A stretch of DNA of 35,322 nt from Nephromyces sp. MM_2019 (lineage: Eukaryota; Apicomplexa; Aconoidasida; Nephromycida). Under the pieces are notes generated by a model. That model made no database searches, was not told the DNA's origin, and was given only the letters and a program-made list of their open reading frames with translations. Shown in pieces: positions 1 through 12,268 of the stretch (position 1 is its first letter; every line of letters begins with the position of its first letter). A program made the translations under genes and the position numbers. The stretch spans positions 1 to 35,322 of the forward strand of contig JADHZB010000765.1 of NCBI GenBank assembly GCA_015657535.1, read 5' to 3'.

Positions 1-48
1 TTGTGTGAGTTTAGGTGTATGTGTGTATAATATTTATATATAACGTAC

Positions 49-3000
49 TTTGAACAGGCACTAATTTTAGCCCCGGGTATAAATTGATCAATTTTAGATT
101 TGTTTTGTGCTTTTCGTCGACGATGTTCATCCATAGCAATTAATTGTGCACCATAATGAGTCTTTATTTTGACAGGTAATCTTGGTAAAACTATTAAGAA
201 AATAAAAATGTTTGTATATTAATGTGTAAGTACACAAAAATACTATACTGAAGTGTGTATGAAAGCCATTATTATGAATGACACACCTACACAAACAATG
301 CTAATAGTAGAGGGGATGAATTATTTCCTGAATTAATATCTTACCCAACAAGAGTTATACCCATTGTCAATCATACAGACATAATTAATCACACATGAAC
401 CTCATTAATCACACACATAAAGTGAATGTGCTATATTGCTTAGTTGAGGGATTGTATAGGTAAATGATTGTTAAAATGTACATTGTATAATATTAATATA
501 TAGTATTGTATAAATCAATCAATTGACTATTTCTAATATTATCTGTAAAAGTATTGTGTGTGTATATATGAATATATGTATGTGTGTATGTGTCAATCTG
601 ATAGTAATATTCTTAAAGGTATTATGCTATGTGAATATATCTATATATTGGGGTATTTGTAAGTATATATTTGTGGTTATATGTAGGTGTGCGTGTGTAT
701 TTATATTGTGTATATAAAAGTTTATCTTTGTATATGTGTGTATATATACAAGTGTGTGTGTATAATCTCACTTGTGTTGTAATATTTGTCTTCAGTGATC
801 AAACTTTCAACATATTCACCAATAGTTGAAATCTTATTTTTGTCAGAACTGGGAGAAAATTCTTCATCATCCAATACATATGGCTCATACCAGGCCCACA
901 ACTAAATATACACACACACAATTCACAAAATGTGTAAGGCTATATATAAATAAGAAAGATGTCAAATGTTCATAGGTGGCTAAAAATATACACAGTATGC
1001 TAAAGTTGGGTCTAAAAATTAATGTGTGTAAGCAATAAGTAATATAAAATATTTGATGTGTGTGTAATAAGTATACCTTATCTGGTGGGTGGACATAACG
1101 AAGGTAGAGAAAGCCTGTACAGCGTAGATAGGGAGAGTCTGGGTGGTCTATAAGGGTTGATACCTAAATGTGTGTGTAGAAATATTTATAGCAGTTTATA
1201 AGTATTATGTAAATGGTTATATATGATTATATATTTGTATAAATGATTGTAGGTATATATAGGTGTGTATAAATATTTATAGATAATTCTTAGCATGTCT
1301 GTCTCTTGGACTATATATCTGTGTGTATATAGCTTGCTTTCTAGATTATTTTTATCAAGGAGAGAAAATGTGTATCACGAAAATTTATAGAATGATGTGT
1401 GTTGAGATCAAACACATTTACTCATTCAAAAATGTGTGTGTGATTCTGTATTTATTACTTGAGTTTCTGTTAACTTCATTGTAAAAAGTTTGAATAGGCA
1501 GCAAAAAAATGTTGAGGGGTCACGTGAGTTGCCAGTAACGTATGGTTCAGCGTGTTTGGCATATTGGTAGATTTCATCAACAACATCATTAAAATTTTTC
1601 AATTGGCTAAAATATGTAAAGATGTGTGTTTGTGTGTGCAAGTGTGTGTGGGGTAATATGTGTGTGTGTAGATTGAAGATAATTAATATGGAATATGTGT
1701 CAAATAACGTTTATGTATTACTTACTATAATGACTTAAAATATGCAGAAGAAATGATATTGGTACGAAGAAGGTTATTTAAATTGAAAGTATTGCTGTCC
1801 GTCCTATATATACATTATGATTTACACACATACAAATGCAAATAAAAAAGATTGTTAAGGAGTGTAATTTCTACACACATCTATATAATAAATAGCTAAA
1901 AATATCAATCATAACTTATTTTATAAGTAGAAATGTCGTCGAATATGTAAAGAAGCTATTACATGTGTAAACACATATAGACAATAACAACAACCACAGA
2001 TACATATAATTGTGTACATACATACAATTAGGCATATATTACTATGAGATCAATCACATCCACGTATCTATATCTCTCCCTTTCGCGTCCATGAGAAATC
2101 ACACACCCTCTCCCAAGTAAAATGACACACACCCCCAAATCCACATCCCTTCCGCATATCCTCTACACACACACACGTACATTTCAACCATATCAGGTTT
2201 TTCTTCGACAGGTTTTTGGGCTGCTTGGGCCTGCCCAATACGACCAATTTCATACACCGCCGATTTATATTTTCGACAAAGCTTGCAATTTAATTGGGGT
2301 TTAGAGTGGAGGTGGCAACGCGGGACTTCCGCTAATTCATCGGTTGGCTCGGTTGTAGTTGGCGTTGTTAATGTGGCGGGTGTGGGGGTAGCATTGGGTG
2401 GATAATATAAAAATGGATTGATACCGGTAGCTGAATATATAGGTATAGAAACAAAAGAAAGTGTATGCGAATATATGTTGTGGGGGTGGGAGTGGGTGTG
2501 TATGTGCTGTGGGCGTGTGTAATATATGTGTGTCGGATGCTTAGATAGTAGGGAATGTGTTTAGCTTCTATTAGGGGCAAAAAGTGTTTAGTGTATATCA
2601 AAAGAATATGTGTATTTGTAGTGTCGATCGTGCGGGTAAGATATATGTATAGCGTGCAGAAAGGGGGAAAGGTATGCATATATGTGTAATCTGTGTGCAG
2701 AGAAATAAAAAGTGTGTGAGAGGTATGTATGATAAGGATTATTGAGCATGTGTGTGTGTTTTTAGGTATGAATATTGGGTTGAGCAAGTTACTATATATA
2801 TACATGTTGGTGATATCATGTATATAAATGAACTTGGAATACATATGGTTAAATCCTATTAAATTTTGTTTGTAGTATTACTGTTTCATGTTTGTAACAG
2901 GATACATAATCATAAACAAGATTTAAATTGAATTCACCACTATACTATATATATCTATATACACACACCCACGCATATATAAACACAGAAGGCATCATGG

Positions 3001-3543
3001 CAACCTCATACCTACATAGACATAAATACACATGTATAAATACATCATGTTTAAACTAAAACTCAATATATACAAAAAGATAAAAAATGTATATGGACAG
3101 AAGTAAATGGTGTTTAAATTATGTACAAACGGCACAAACCCATGCAAGCATTCCTTATGGGGATTAAATAAAAATTTCCTTTACACGCACACCCATATGT
3201 TATAAATAAAAAGTACAAAAAAAGTATCCCCCCGTACACTAATTCCACAAAAGAAAACAGAACATAGACAGCGCTTACACACAAAAGTATATCAAATTAT
3301 AAGTCATAGGTAATTGCTACTATCTGTTAGCACATATCCCCTTCTTATACCCAAACTATAGATAGAGATGCAAAGGTAAAACATACCTGTTGGAGTCATA
3401 CCCATAGGGTATTGTATGTAGGCCGTAGCTGGATGGTTTGATCCATAGGGGTAGAAGGTTGAAGGATGTGGAGGGTGAGGGGCTGCAAATGTTGATATTG
3501 GGTTAAGGTGTGTGTTTATGTTGATATTATTGGGATTAGACAT
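49..3543 (-). CDS. PRPF38B: PRP38B-type pre-mRNA splicing factor (3' end outside window)
   Basis: Seven exons join in phase: 3387-3543, 2181-2430, 1726-1803, 1459-1606, 1077-1163, 772-901 and 49-190, giving 330 residues before the left edge. The PRP38 domain is plain: NLNNLLRTNIISSAYFKSLY, then FNDVVDEIYQYAKHAEPY, FKLFTMKLTETQ, DHPDSPYLRCTGFLYLRYV, LWAWYEPYVLDDEEF and LPRLPVKI, all in the order seen in human PRPF38B. PRP38 proteins act in spliceosome activation in the nucleus. The N-terminus is Pro/Asn/Thr-rich and low complexity, followed by a His/Cys motif, RCHLHSKPQLNCKLCRKYK, which human PRPF38B lacks. The ATG at 3543 opens the first exon of this frame; a pyrimidine-rich leader precedes it. 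Intron 1 is long (956 bp). The introns are full of TG and CA runs. After the domain comes a basic stretch (DEHRRRKAQNKSK) that ends at a donor at 43-48; the last exon(s) lie outside the window. Confidence 0.93.
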
Positions 3544-6533
3544 GATTTAAAAGGTAGAACGAGGATTAGAAATAGTCTTAATTAGTTAGGGTTCTAATAT
3601 GGCTTAGGGAGCAGCTAGGGGAGGGAGTGATTGGAGGTATATGTGTCGTAGCTAATATGGGTTAGCCTATTTGATAAAGGGGTGTGAAGTACGAGTGTAT
3701 ATGTAGTATTTGTAACTTGGTAGGTAGTTTATACATAAATATATGGAAATAGATTAGGAGTAGATGAATCTGAAAATTATTTAAATATAGAAGATTAGAG
3801 TGTAGCATATGCGGAGAATGAATATTTTATTATGTAAAGCTTTGTATTCTTCCTTTCAATTTAGGTATAATGTTACGTTTGTTTAAGGGTTTTTTGGGTT
3901 TTAATGAATTTTATTTTGTTATAGTTTAATTAAATTCTAAAAAATTCCGATAACAATTTTGCCAAAAATGTGTGGAAGTGAGAAAAATTCATTGATATTG
4001 GGTAAAATTAGGCAATAATTGTGACAATGATGGGGCTTTGGAAAGCTGTTATGTAAAGTATTTAATTTATTTAGCTCGTGGTGTATACATATGTTTGTAT
4101 ATGCTTGTTAGTTGCTCTGTGTGTACTTGTGTGTATGTGTGTGTATGTGTGTGTTTGTATATTGGGTTTGTGTGCCAGTACCTACACAATTTAATGTGTA
4201 TGTGTGATGGTTATGTATACAGCAGTGCGTGTGTTTGTGTCATGGTAAGTGTATGAGTCTGAGTACGCAAGAATATGTATTCACCTGTATGAGTACCTAT
4301 GCGTGTGTGTGTGAACGTGTATTATTTACATATGGGTTCACAAATGAATTTGTACACTATGTTTGTGTATATTTAGTGTTCAACACATTTGTGAATGCTA
4401 TGTTAAGTAGCAACTTTGTGCCAATAGTTTTTAGGGGCTGTGTGTGTGTGAATTGATTTCAATCTATATTCAAAAATTTGAGACATTAGGTCAGCTCTTA
4501 GTGTGACATGTTTGAGTTATTGCAAGTGTAAAAGTAATTATACAATGATATATATATATATAATTTGTAATATATTCAGAGTGTGTTTAACAATGTGCTT
4601 GGTCTTTTACTAACGGATTCAAATAAGTAAACAAATTTGCTTGATAAACAAAGTTTACCAAACTTAAATGTTTAACATTAACATATCCACACACAACAAA
4701 TGCCCATACACACACCTACATAAGCACGCACATACACATAGATATCCACAAACAATAACAGGTATATCCAATCTCACACACAAACACAAGTTCTGTTAGC
4801 ATAACTATTACTCTAAATCAAAGCTTTTCGAAACAAGTGAGGACAATAAGCTAAAATATAGCTAGCATAATTGATTAACACAAAGTAAGCATAGCCAATC
4901 CCAACGCTTCCACTCCTACAAAGCTTTTCACACATCATTTCGAATATCCAGTATCAAAAATTGCACAAATCATTTTCGAACCAAGGCTAAACGAATGGAC
5001 AACTACACACATAATCAGTATTTATATGCAATTGCCTAGGAAATTATAATTTTACTTTTGCTATTCTCTCAGACATGCATCATAAATTATTAATACCTGT
5101 GCATAATATATACAAAATAACTTGAACACCTAATACATGCTAACTGCACTAAGTGTTCCATATAGACCCAGTAAATCCACATAATGCAGAAGGAAATTCG
5201 CAAACTATTCAAAAATGGGCTATGTCGATAAGCAAATTTCCACAAAGGACGTTCTATATACCTATTTACACAAGCCACACCACTCAATTTATACCTACCC
5301 AAAAACATATATCAAACATCTACATACACAACAAAGGGTAATTAGCAACACAAGGAACGAGCAACACACACATACATATATACTCAGTGAATAAACAAGC
5401 CTACACCTATAAGAACACGGTACAACTAGAGCTAAAAAAACTAAATAATTCAATAAATTAGATCTGTTAATTCTGCTTGCTTGAATCCTATCTCCTGGGA
5501 GTTACAATAGAATAATAGATTTCTAGCTAAATTTGAATTTCTGATTGATCTAAATATTGTATGATCTCTAATTTAGAAAATTAACAAGGTAATTATGCTG
5601 AAGATCTCTTCAACGGATATTAAAATTGATTAGTCCTGGTTTAAGATATCTTCCCTTTATCGAATATATTACCCTAAAAGAGCGCAGAAGCTGGAATCTC
5701 AAAAAATCAAAAAATTTTATTCAATTTGAGGAGTTGTGTAATTATCTGCAACTGTTATAATCTCTATAATTTCATTTGTGTGCAATATAATATGTACTCC
5801 TATCATATGACTTGAGCCCTACATACGTCACTATATCAAAAATATTTAATACTGACCCATCAAGGAACGTATTGAACATAATTTTAGTATGAATTAGCTC
5901 CGTCCAAAGATTTATGGCTAAGCTTGATAAGCTTTTGGGTATGTGAGTTTGATATGCAGTATTAAATATATGGTTATGTGTTATGGGACGTTTGAATATT
6001 TATTGTTTTTAGGTTTGATATATGTATTTTGGATGTAGATGTTCCAGTTTTGTTTTTTTATTGTGTGAATGTGTTTATTGTGAAATGTGGACGTTGATTT
6101 GTTCTGCTCATGTGCAGCTAAGCTTATTGCATTGGTAGGTATCTATATTTATTGTGCCCAACTTTAGAAGTTCGAAGGTGTAAGCATTGCTAGGCCTTTA
6201 TAAATGTAGAATCTATGGAACATTTTACTGAAAATTCATTAGTGATCATAAGCTGTTTTTTTAACTTTATTCTTAGAAATTTTCTGAAACTAATCCCGAT
6301 AAATGTGACCCCAAGTAGTAATGAGTTAGTATAAAAATTCTTGATTCTAGAAGTATAATGCTAGGGGGCTCTAATATTTTGCATTAAACATGATATAATT
6401 ATCACTCATTACCTTTCCAATTGCAGAGCTAAAAAACATAGAAAGTGCTAACAATGCTCGTATTTTACACTCTCTACTAGTTCAATATTATTTTAAACAG
6501 TGAAGTTTTTACTTACAATTATGTAATCCCAAA
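3544..6533. other. Repeat-rich intergenic region between divergent genes
   Basis: I see no convincing gene here. 3550-3720 is G-rich on this strand and is probably the leader or promoter of the PRP38B gene. 4040-4460 is TG-rich and 4670-5450 is CA-rich, so the two halves could pair. Open frames in these blocks translate to Val-Cys or His-Thr low-complexity peptides and look spurious. 5460-6530 is ordinary AT-rich DNA; one 32-codon open frame near 5632-5730 has an acceptor-like AG before it but no partner exon. Confidence 0.6.
4116..4165. repeat. TG-rich microsatellite tract
   Basis: Interrupted TG dinucleotide run with TATG interruptions, the densest part of the TG-rich block 4040-4460. It makes the spurious open frames in this area. 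Confidence 0.85.
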
Positions 6534-9500
6534 ATGAGCTGCAAGACTTCCATCGATCCATATACAAAGCTCCGAGAAATTTCACCTACCAACTTTAAAC
6601 GAATCTTGATGATTACTAAAAATGACTGGGTAATTTTTTAAATTTCTTATGCATTTAATAAATATATATCCGAGTCTTGCTTCAAACTGACTAGACTTTA
6701 AAAGTTTTCTAAATAACACACCTAAAACTAAATTCATAGAGTTTCAAATATTTTGAACAATAAAATTAATTCGTGTAGGACCATAAAACTGGTTCAAACA
6801 AATGTACAACAAAGAAAAGTGAAGGTGAGTGCTACTTTTTATTTGTAGTAACAAAGCATCATTGTGCTACTATTGATATACTTGAGAGCTTTATTGATAG
6901 AATTAGAATAAAAGCACATAGGTTTTCACTGATAAAAATGAATTTGATTCATTAATTAAAATTTTCATTAGGCCTTACAAAAATGGAGGATAAGAGAATT
7001 GAGCCTATATTGAATCAATACAAAAACAAATGGAGTGAAATGAATGTGAAACAGAATTTCAAATTTGTTAACAATTTCGATCGATCAAAACTCCAAACAA
7101 AATATCCTGTGTAAGCTGTTTTAATTATTTTATACTTAAGTTGGTAGTATGCAAATAAAACTAAAAACAATTAGTTGGGAAGGTCATTTCCAGAAGTATC
7201 AAGAGATGTTCCACCCAGAACAAGGTTCTGAAATGCCATCCAATGACTTTTGAATTTAATAAATTTCCCTAAATTATTACTATAGTGCATAAAATATCGC
7301 CTAATCAAAGCCAATTAGAATCAGTAGGTTCGTATGACGATTGTAACATACAGGTATTACGCTTTTCAAGAGAAATATTTTAAGCTGTATTTGATTTAAT
7401 TATTTTTTGCTAATATTTAAAATCATAAAGCAAGAATTCTCGAAATTAAAAGAGATTCAAGCAAAAAATAATGAGCTAGAAAACAATAATAAAGGTATAA
7501 AATGTCTCGTGGTACAAATAGATTTTTAAACAATAAATTTAGATCAATAATCCTCAATATCAGCAATGATGGAAGAGCTGAATCAGCTCAAACAAGAAAA
7601 ATTAAAAACAGAGAAAGCATATTCCCAAGTAAAAATTTTATTTAAATTTATATGATCAGAAATAGATATAAATCTCAATTAGAAGATATTAAGACTGAGT
7701 ATCTACATTCTTATAGCTAAGCACTTTCTTAAACAAGTCAAACCAAATTCACAACGAACTGCAGTCCAAGTATATTGAATTGAAAGGTAGTGAAAATTAG
7801 TCAAATGCTATAATTTTCATGTGAAATGATCTTCTTAGGCTACTTGGAAAATATCCCAGATGTTTCAATGATTTGCTGAAGCAAGCCATATAATCACTGT
7901 TATATTATTCTAATTAGAATCACATAAAAATGCAGAAGAAATGAAAATGCGATTGGATAAATTAAATGGGCATAAAATTAACCTAGAGAAACAAATTGAA
8001 GATAAAATTAATAAAGAAAATAAAGTACAACAGAGAATGAGCGTAGTGGTCAACAAATTTTCATCAGCTTTCAACCCGTTTCTGAGAGAAAAGTTAGACA
8101 AAATCCCAGATATAAACAAAAGCTCAGGGAATGAAACTGAGAACAATGTTGATTTATTTGATACATTAGAGTCAGAAATCGACCGGATCTCACAAGTTAC
8201 GATTGAAAAAGGTTTACTATGATATTTTGCAAACCTTTATGAGATTAAACATAGTCTCACCTTTCTATGTTTTTTTAATTATTAAATTTGGTCATTTAAA
8301 TGATCTTGGCAATGTAAAATATACTCTTTAAAATAAATTGTTTAGTTATACCATTTAGATAATTTAAGAAACAATTGATCTTTTATTTATTAGGGTTGCG
8401 GAGTATATAAATGTAATTTATAGCTAGCATTTTTTACTTGTAGGTAGAAAATTTTCGGCTCTGCAAGAAGAAAACAAGAAATTAAAAACAGAAATTATGA
8501 ATAAATGCAAAGATTTATCTAAAATGAAAGAGCAATTACAGAGCCATATTAAACGATCAGCTGGCTTGAGATCTCATTTATTTGAGTTGAAGTCTCTGCA
8601 GGACACCATTAAGAAGGTAAAGTCCAGGATTTTAGAGTTATACCCTTTTTCTAGTAAATGTGCCCTAAGATTGTTTTAAGCTAAACAAGATTATTACAAT
8701 CAAACTACAAAAATATGAATGTCAATAGATGAAAGATGATCATTCTAGAGAGATGAATGAGGAAAATTCAATTAGGTTGTTGTTATTAAAGCTGTTGAAG
8801 CAAGTTTCACCAAGCTTTGTAAGTGCTTTACAAGGAAACTTAGTAAGGGAGTTAGAAGAAAAAAAAGTGAGAGCACTTCAAATTGAAGCACAAATAGATG
8901 ATATAGGGACTATGCCAAAAAATTTCATTAAAACTCAATCAAAAAATCCTAATTTAGAGATTGTGAAGTCCTCAAGCACAGAATGTCTAGAGAATAATTT
9001 CACTGACCCTTCGAAACTAAATTCAGAGGTAAATGAGGAAGAAAGTAGCGGATATGAGGCCCAAAATAAGAGCAACAATACCCATCTCCCTGCAGCAGGT
9101 TAGGAATTAAGCTTTTAAGTATAGTTTATGTAATAGGATCCTTGATTGGGATAACCAATAAACATACCTATATCCATAATTTCTTTGCAAGAATTTTTGA
9201 GGTTAATGCTATGCACATAATCCTTCTTTATTACAAGGTGCTATTGAAAATAACATCAAAGATTATAGTACTGATAAATTAAATGTTATATGAATATTTC
9301 TTCACTATATGTGGCCTTCACAGAACGAAAAACACTAAGTAATAAATTCTGTGTCCATCCGAGTCATAATAATCTAGGCAATAACTCTGAAGCTTTAAAA
9401 AATAAAAATTCGAATTCGACCTCTGAGAACCTAGAGTTGAATGTAAAAGGACATTTAAAAGTAAAGAATCAGTCTGTTTCGACCAGTGCTCAATGTTCCA

Positions 9501-10435
9501 GAATAAATTTAAATGAAAATTATAACTCAAAAATTTTAGTATTGAATAACACAAAATCATCAAGCCGCTATGATCAGTCCACTCAAGTAGAACTGTCAAG
9601 TAATCCCGGTGAAACTTATGAAGACTCTTTCTCAGACTGCTCAACACCAACAGGTTCAGATCTTGGTGCTCAGTCAAATACCCATAAAGTTTATAATTCA
9701 AATCTTGGTTAGTTGGGGATTTGTGGATTATAGCTTTTTTATTTTTTGGTGAACAAAATTCTTCAGAGAAAGGGAAGTATGAAACTCATAGAGTTAGCCC
9801 AATGCAAGGTAATCTGAATCATACAATTTATTAGAATACACAAGTAAAATTATTATATTTTCAATTATTCGAACGCAGCTTTTTATTATTGTGAGCAATG
9901 TGACAAGACTTCTCAAGGTAAAATAAATTGCTTTTAATTTGAGGTGTATAATCTTTGGTTTTTTCTGCTCTCTTAAGGCGTGGCGAATAACAAGAGCACG
10001 CTTAAGCATCTAAATTGCCCTGCGGAAAAAGTATGTAACAATGAGGATGACATGTTCCTTAAACTGGCCAATTATAATGAAGTCATATTGGATACAGAAT
10101 CACAAAGTCTCAATAATTCAAATTTTGAGAAATGTGTAATAAGTGAAGATAAAAAAACAAAACATGATTTCAAATTTTCTTCAAACCTGCTAAAGATGCA
10201 AGGGCAATTACCAAATAGGAATGCAACAAAATTGGAAAGCGATTTGAGACATCAAAAATCCCATCAATTCAAGCCCAAAAATGATTGTAAGGAACATGCC
10301 TCACATTCATCTCAAGCTAGCAATGAAAAGAGGCAAAGTCAAGTTAATAAGACAAAACCCTTTATAGGATCTCAGGACCAGCTTATAAGAGAATGTAACA
10401 AATTAAGTAGGTCAAGTATTAGAGATAAATATTAA
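6534..10435 (+). CDS. Coiled-coil protein of unknown function, about 16 exons
   Basis: Exons in phase: 6534-6629, 6779-6824, 6972-7110, 7175-7224, 7286-7353, 7431-7494, 7564-7628, 7738-7786 (or from 7717), 7918-8211, 8444-8616, 8729-9098, 9238-9267 (optional), 9324-9707, 9767-9808, 9879-9917 and 9978-10435, about 788 residues. Roughly residues 150-350 are Lys/Glu/Gln-rich with coiled-coil character (for example LKQEKLKTEKAYSQ and LQEENKKLKTEIMNK). The last 450 residues are Ser/Asn-rich and probably disordered, with one small Cys pair, YYCEQC, coded by a 39-bp exon. No catalytic domain, signal peptide or membrane helix is visible, and I do not recognise the family. Most introns in the second half are phase 1 and split a Gly-, Glu- or Ala-type codon after G. 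Exon 8 is the least certain: 7651-7710 also has a stop-free coiled-coil-like frame that cannot be joined in phase. Confidence 0.8.
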
Positions 10436-10715
10436 TTCAGCTTTGAGTAATTAAAGATTTTCGAATTAAGGATGCTGAATTAATTTTAAACCGAAGGCTC
10501 TATGAATATTTTATTAGATTTTTGATTTAAGTTTATAATAAATAAGGTTTTATACTGAGATTTTTCAAATGTGGGTTAACAAAGGTTTCTTTTATTAGTT
10601 TTAGCCTATCAAAACCTTGTTATTAATTGAATAAACAAGTAAAAAACCTTAAAAAGAGTTTGTTCATAACCGGGTGTGTTGAATAATAAAAAGGCTAATG
10701 AAGTTTTTCTCAGTC

Positions 10716-12190
10716 TTAACTTTGCTTGGGCCAAAATCCTTTATAAGTCAGATTTATCCTATTGCCATATCTGTTTATAAAGTTAGGGTCTATCCAGTCC
10801 GATGGTAATTTGCGTTCCGGTAGCTGAATAAAAAATAAATTATCAATTATTGGAGCTAGGAAATGGCTAGTGATAATATATAGCTTACAGTTCCAGGCTG
10901 ATAAGTCCAAACAACTTCAGTTTGATTTAAATCATAGTCAGGGTGAAATCGAACAGATCCATCGGGATGTAGGTGTTTCTAAGAAGAAATTTTTACGATC
11001 TTTCTTTATTTAACATTCTTAGTGAAGCTTATGCATCAAAGCATTGCAATAAAAAACTGTGTATATCTTACTGTCAATTCATTTAGGTAGATAGCTGAAT
11101 AAGGTTCCTTGTAATTGAGTTTAGAAACATCAATTTTGAACGGTAGTGGAAAGTGCTCTCCGGCAATTTCACAGCGTATCTTATTAAGGGCAAGCTCTAC
11201 CTGGTAACCTGGGAGGGTAAAATAAGAGAAGGGGACTCATTCATATTAGCTTAAACAATGAAAATGAGTGTAAATATTATCACTATTTGGATATTTTCAC
11301 CTTTCATATAAGCGGGGCATGCCAGGAGTCCTAATAAGCTACAGGGGATATCCAATGTTGTTATTTGCCCAGGAACGTGTCGTGCAAATTTTAAGAAGTG
11401 GATCTCCTTATCAACTAAACATATACAATGGTATTTTTTGTATTTTAGTCTTTTTAGGTTTATAAGTGAAGTGTAGTTTTATCTTATATAGGATGGAGGT
11501 ACTAGAATGTTAAGAATTCATGAAGCAAATCTACCCCACATACAGAAAAAAAAGAAAAAAGTGTGGCTTGATATATTTCAGCCTAGAGATCCCTCATATA
11601 CCTGGATGGGCGCTTGTGTGTTCAACAACACATATTTCTGTCCTATTCTTGAATTTAAGCTTAAATGGCCTTGCAGAAAAGTCTGAAAGAGATAGATGTA
11701 TAAAACAAATTCGGATTTTAATTGGGGTTGAATGGGAGATATAAATGTATCTTGTGTTATTGATACGCGTCTAAAAGGTATTTTATCAAATTACGTAGGG
11801 ATATAATTCGGTAATTGATAAATCAGGCCTAGATATTTAAAACGTACGCATGGATAGATGTCCATCTTCTTCTTCAAATGCTAAGTGATGTATATCCGAG
11901 GCTTTTAAACAAAATCGTTGGTATGGTCCATATTTATAGATCATAGATGGGATGTACCCTTCAGCCTTAAGAAATTCATGTCGGTAAAATCTCGGCCATT
12001 CGAAGACCTCAAGCTCATAGGGACTTGCTACCGTGTTAACATACGTCCCCTTTGAGGCGAAGAACTCAACCATTTCATGTTTGAGGAATGGCCACTGTTT
12101 TTGTTTTAGTGCTGTTGTGGAAAAATCACGACGTGGTCTCAAATAACTCCGTGTGTAAAGATTGAAGTCACTGCGAAATAGTAGGGCCAT
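10716..12190 (-). CDS. Probable mitochondrial ribosomal protein bL25 (TL5/CTC-like)
   Basis: Five exons in phase: 11848-12190, 11301-11414, 11072-11208, 10889-10978 and 10716-10823, 263 residues. The N-terminus (MALLFRSDFNLYTRSYLR, then RRDFSTTAL) is basic, hydroxylated and free of acidic residues before Asp8, fitting a mitochondrial targeting peptide. The body follows the bL25/CTC pattern in order: KAEGYIPSMIYKYG resembles the K-x-x-G-x-[IL]-P-x-x-x-Y motif of the 5S-rRNA-binding domain; IHFLKF and LDIPCSLLG fit the start of the beta domain; LPFKIDVSKLNYKEPYSAIY fits the family's 'VDVSxLxxGDSI' strand. bL25 binds 5S rRNA in the large subunit; how far that holds in a divergent mitoribosome is unknown. 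The family call is by eye. It converges on the coiled-coil gene with a 280-bp gap, and its ATG lies 68 bp from a candidate divergent gene. Confidence 0.65.
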
Positions 12191-12245
12191 TACGTATTTT
12201 TATTGATGATGTCATTCATTGTTCAATCATTTATTCTTTCAAGAT

Positions 12246-12268
12246 ATACCCTCCCCTGATGGGGGTAT
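12246..12268. promoter_or_regulatory. GC-rich hairpin between divergent starts
   Basis: ATACCC and GGGTAT arms extend through CC/GG pairs with one bulged T and a TGAT loop, unusual GC-rich pairing for this AT-rich region. It lies 56 bp upstream of the bL25 ATG and overlaps the ATG of the small plus-strand candidate. A role in either leader is a guess. Confidence 0.3.

Noticed and set aside
2368..2844. 158-codon minus-strand open frame
   Set aside because: His/Thr-rich translation of CA repeats in PRP38B intron 1; the true exon 2 (2181-2430) uses another frame.
4038..4456. Two open frames of 72 and 75 codons on the plus strand
   Set aside because: They translate TG repeats into Val/Cys/Tyr runs, overlap each other in different frames, and have no splice or family support.
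11520..11744. 74-codon plus-strand open frame
   Set aside because: It lies antisense in the bL25 intron 1, with no partner exon and no recognisable motif.
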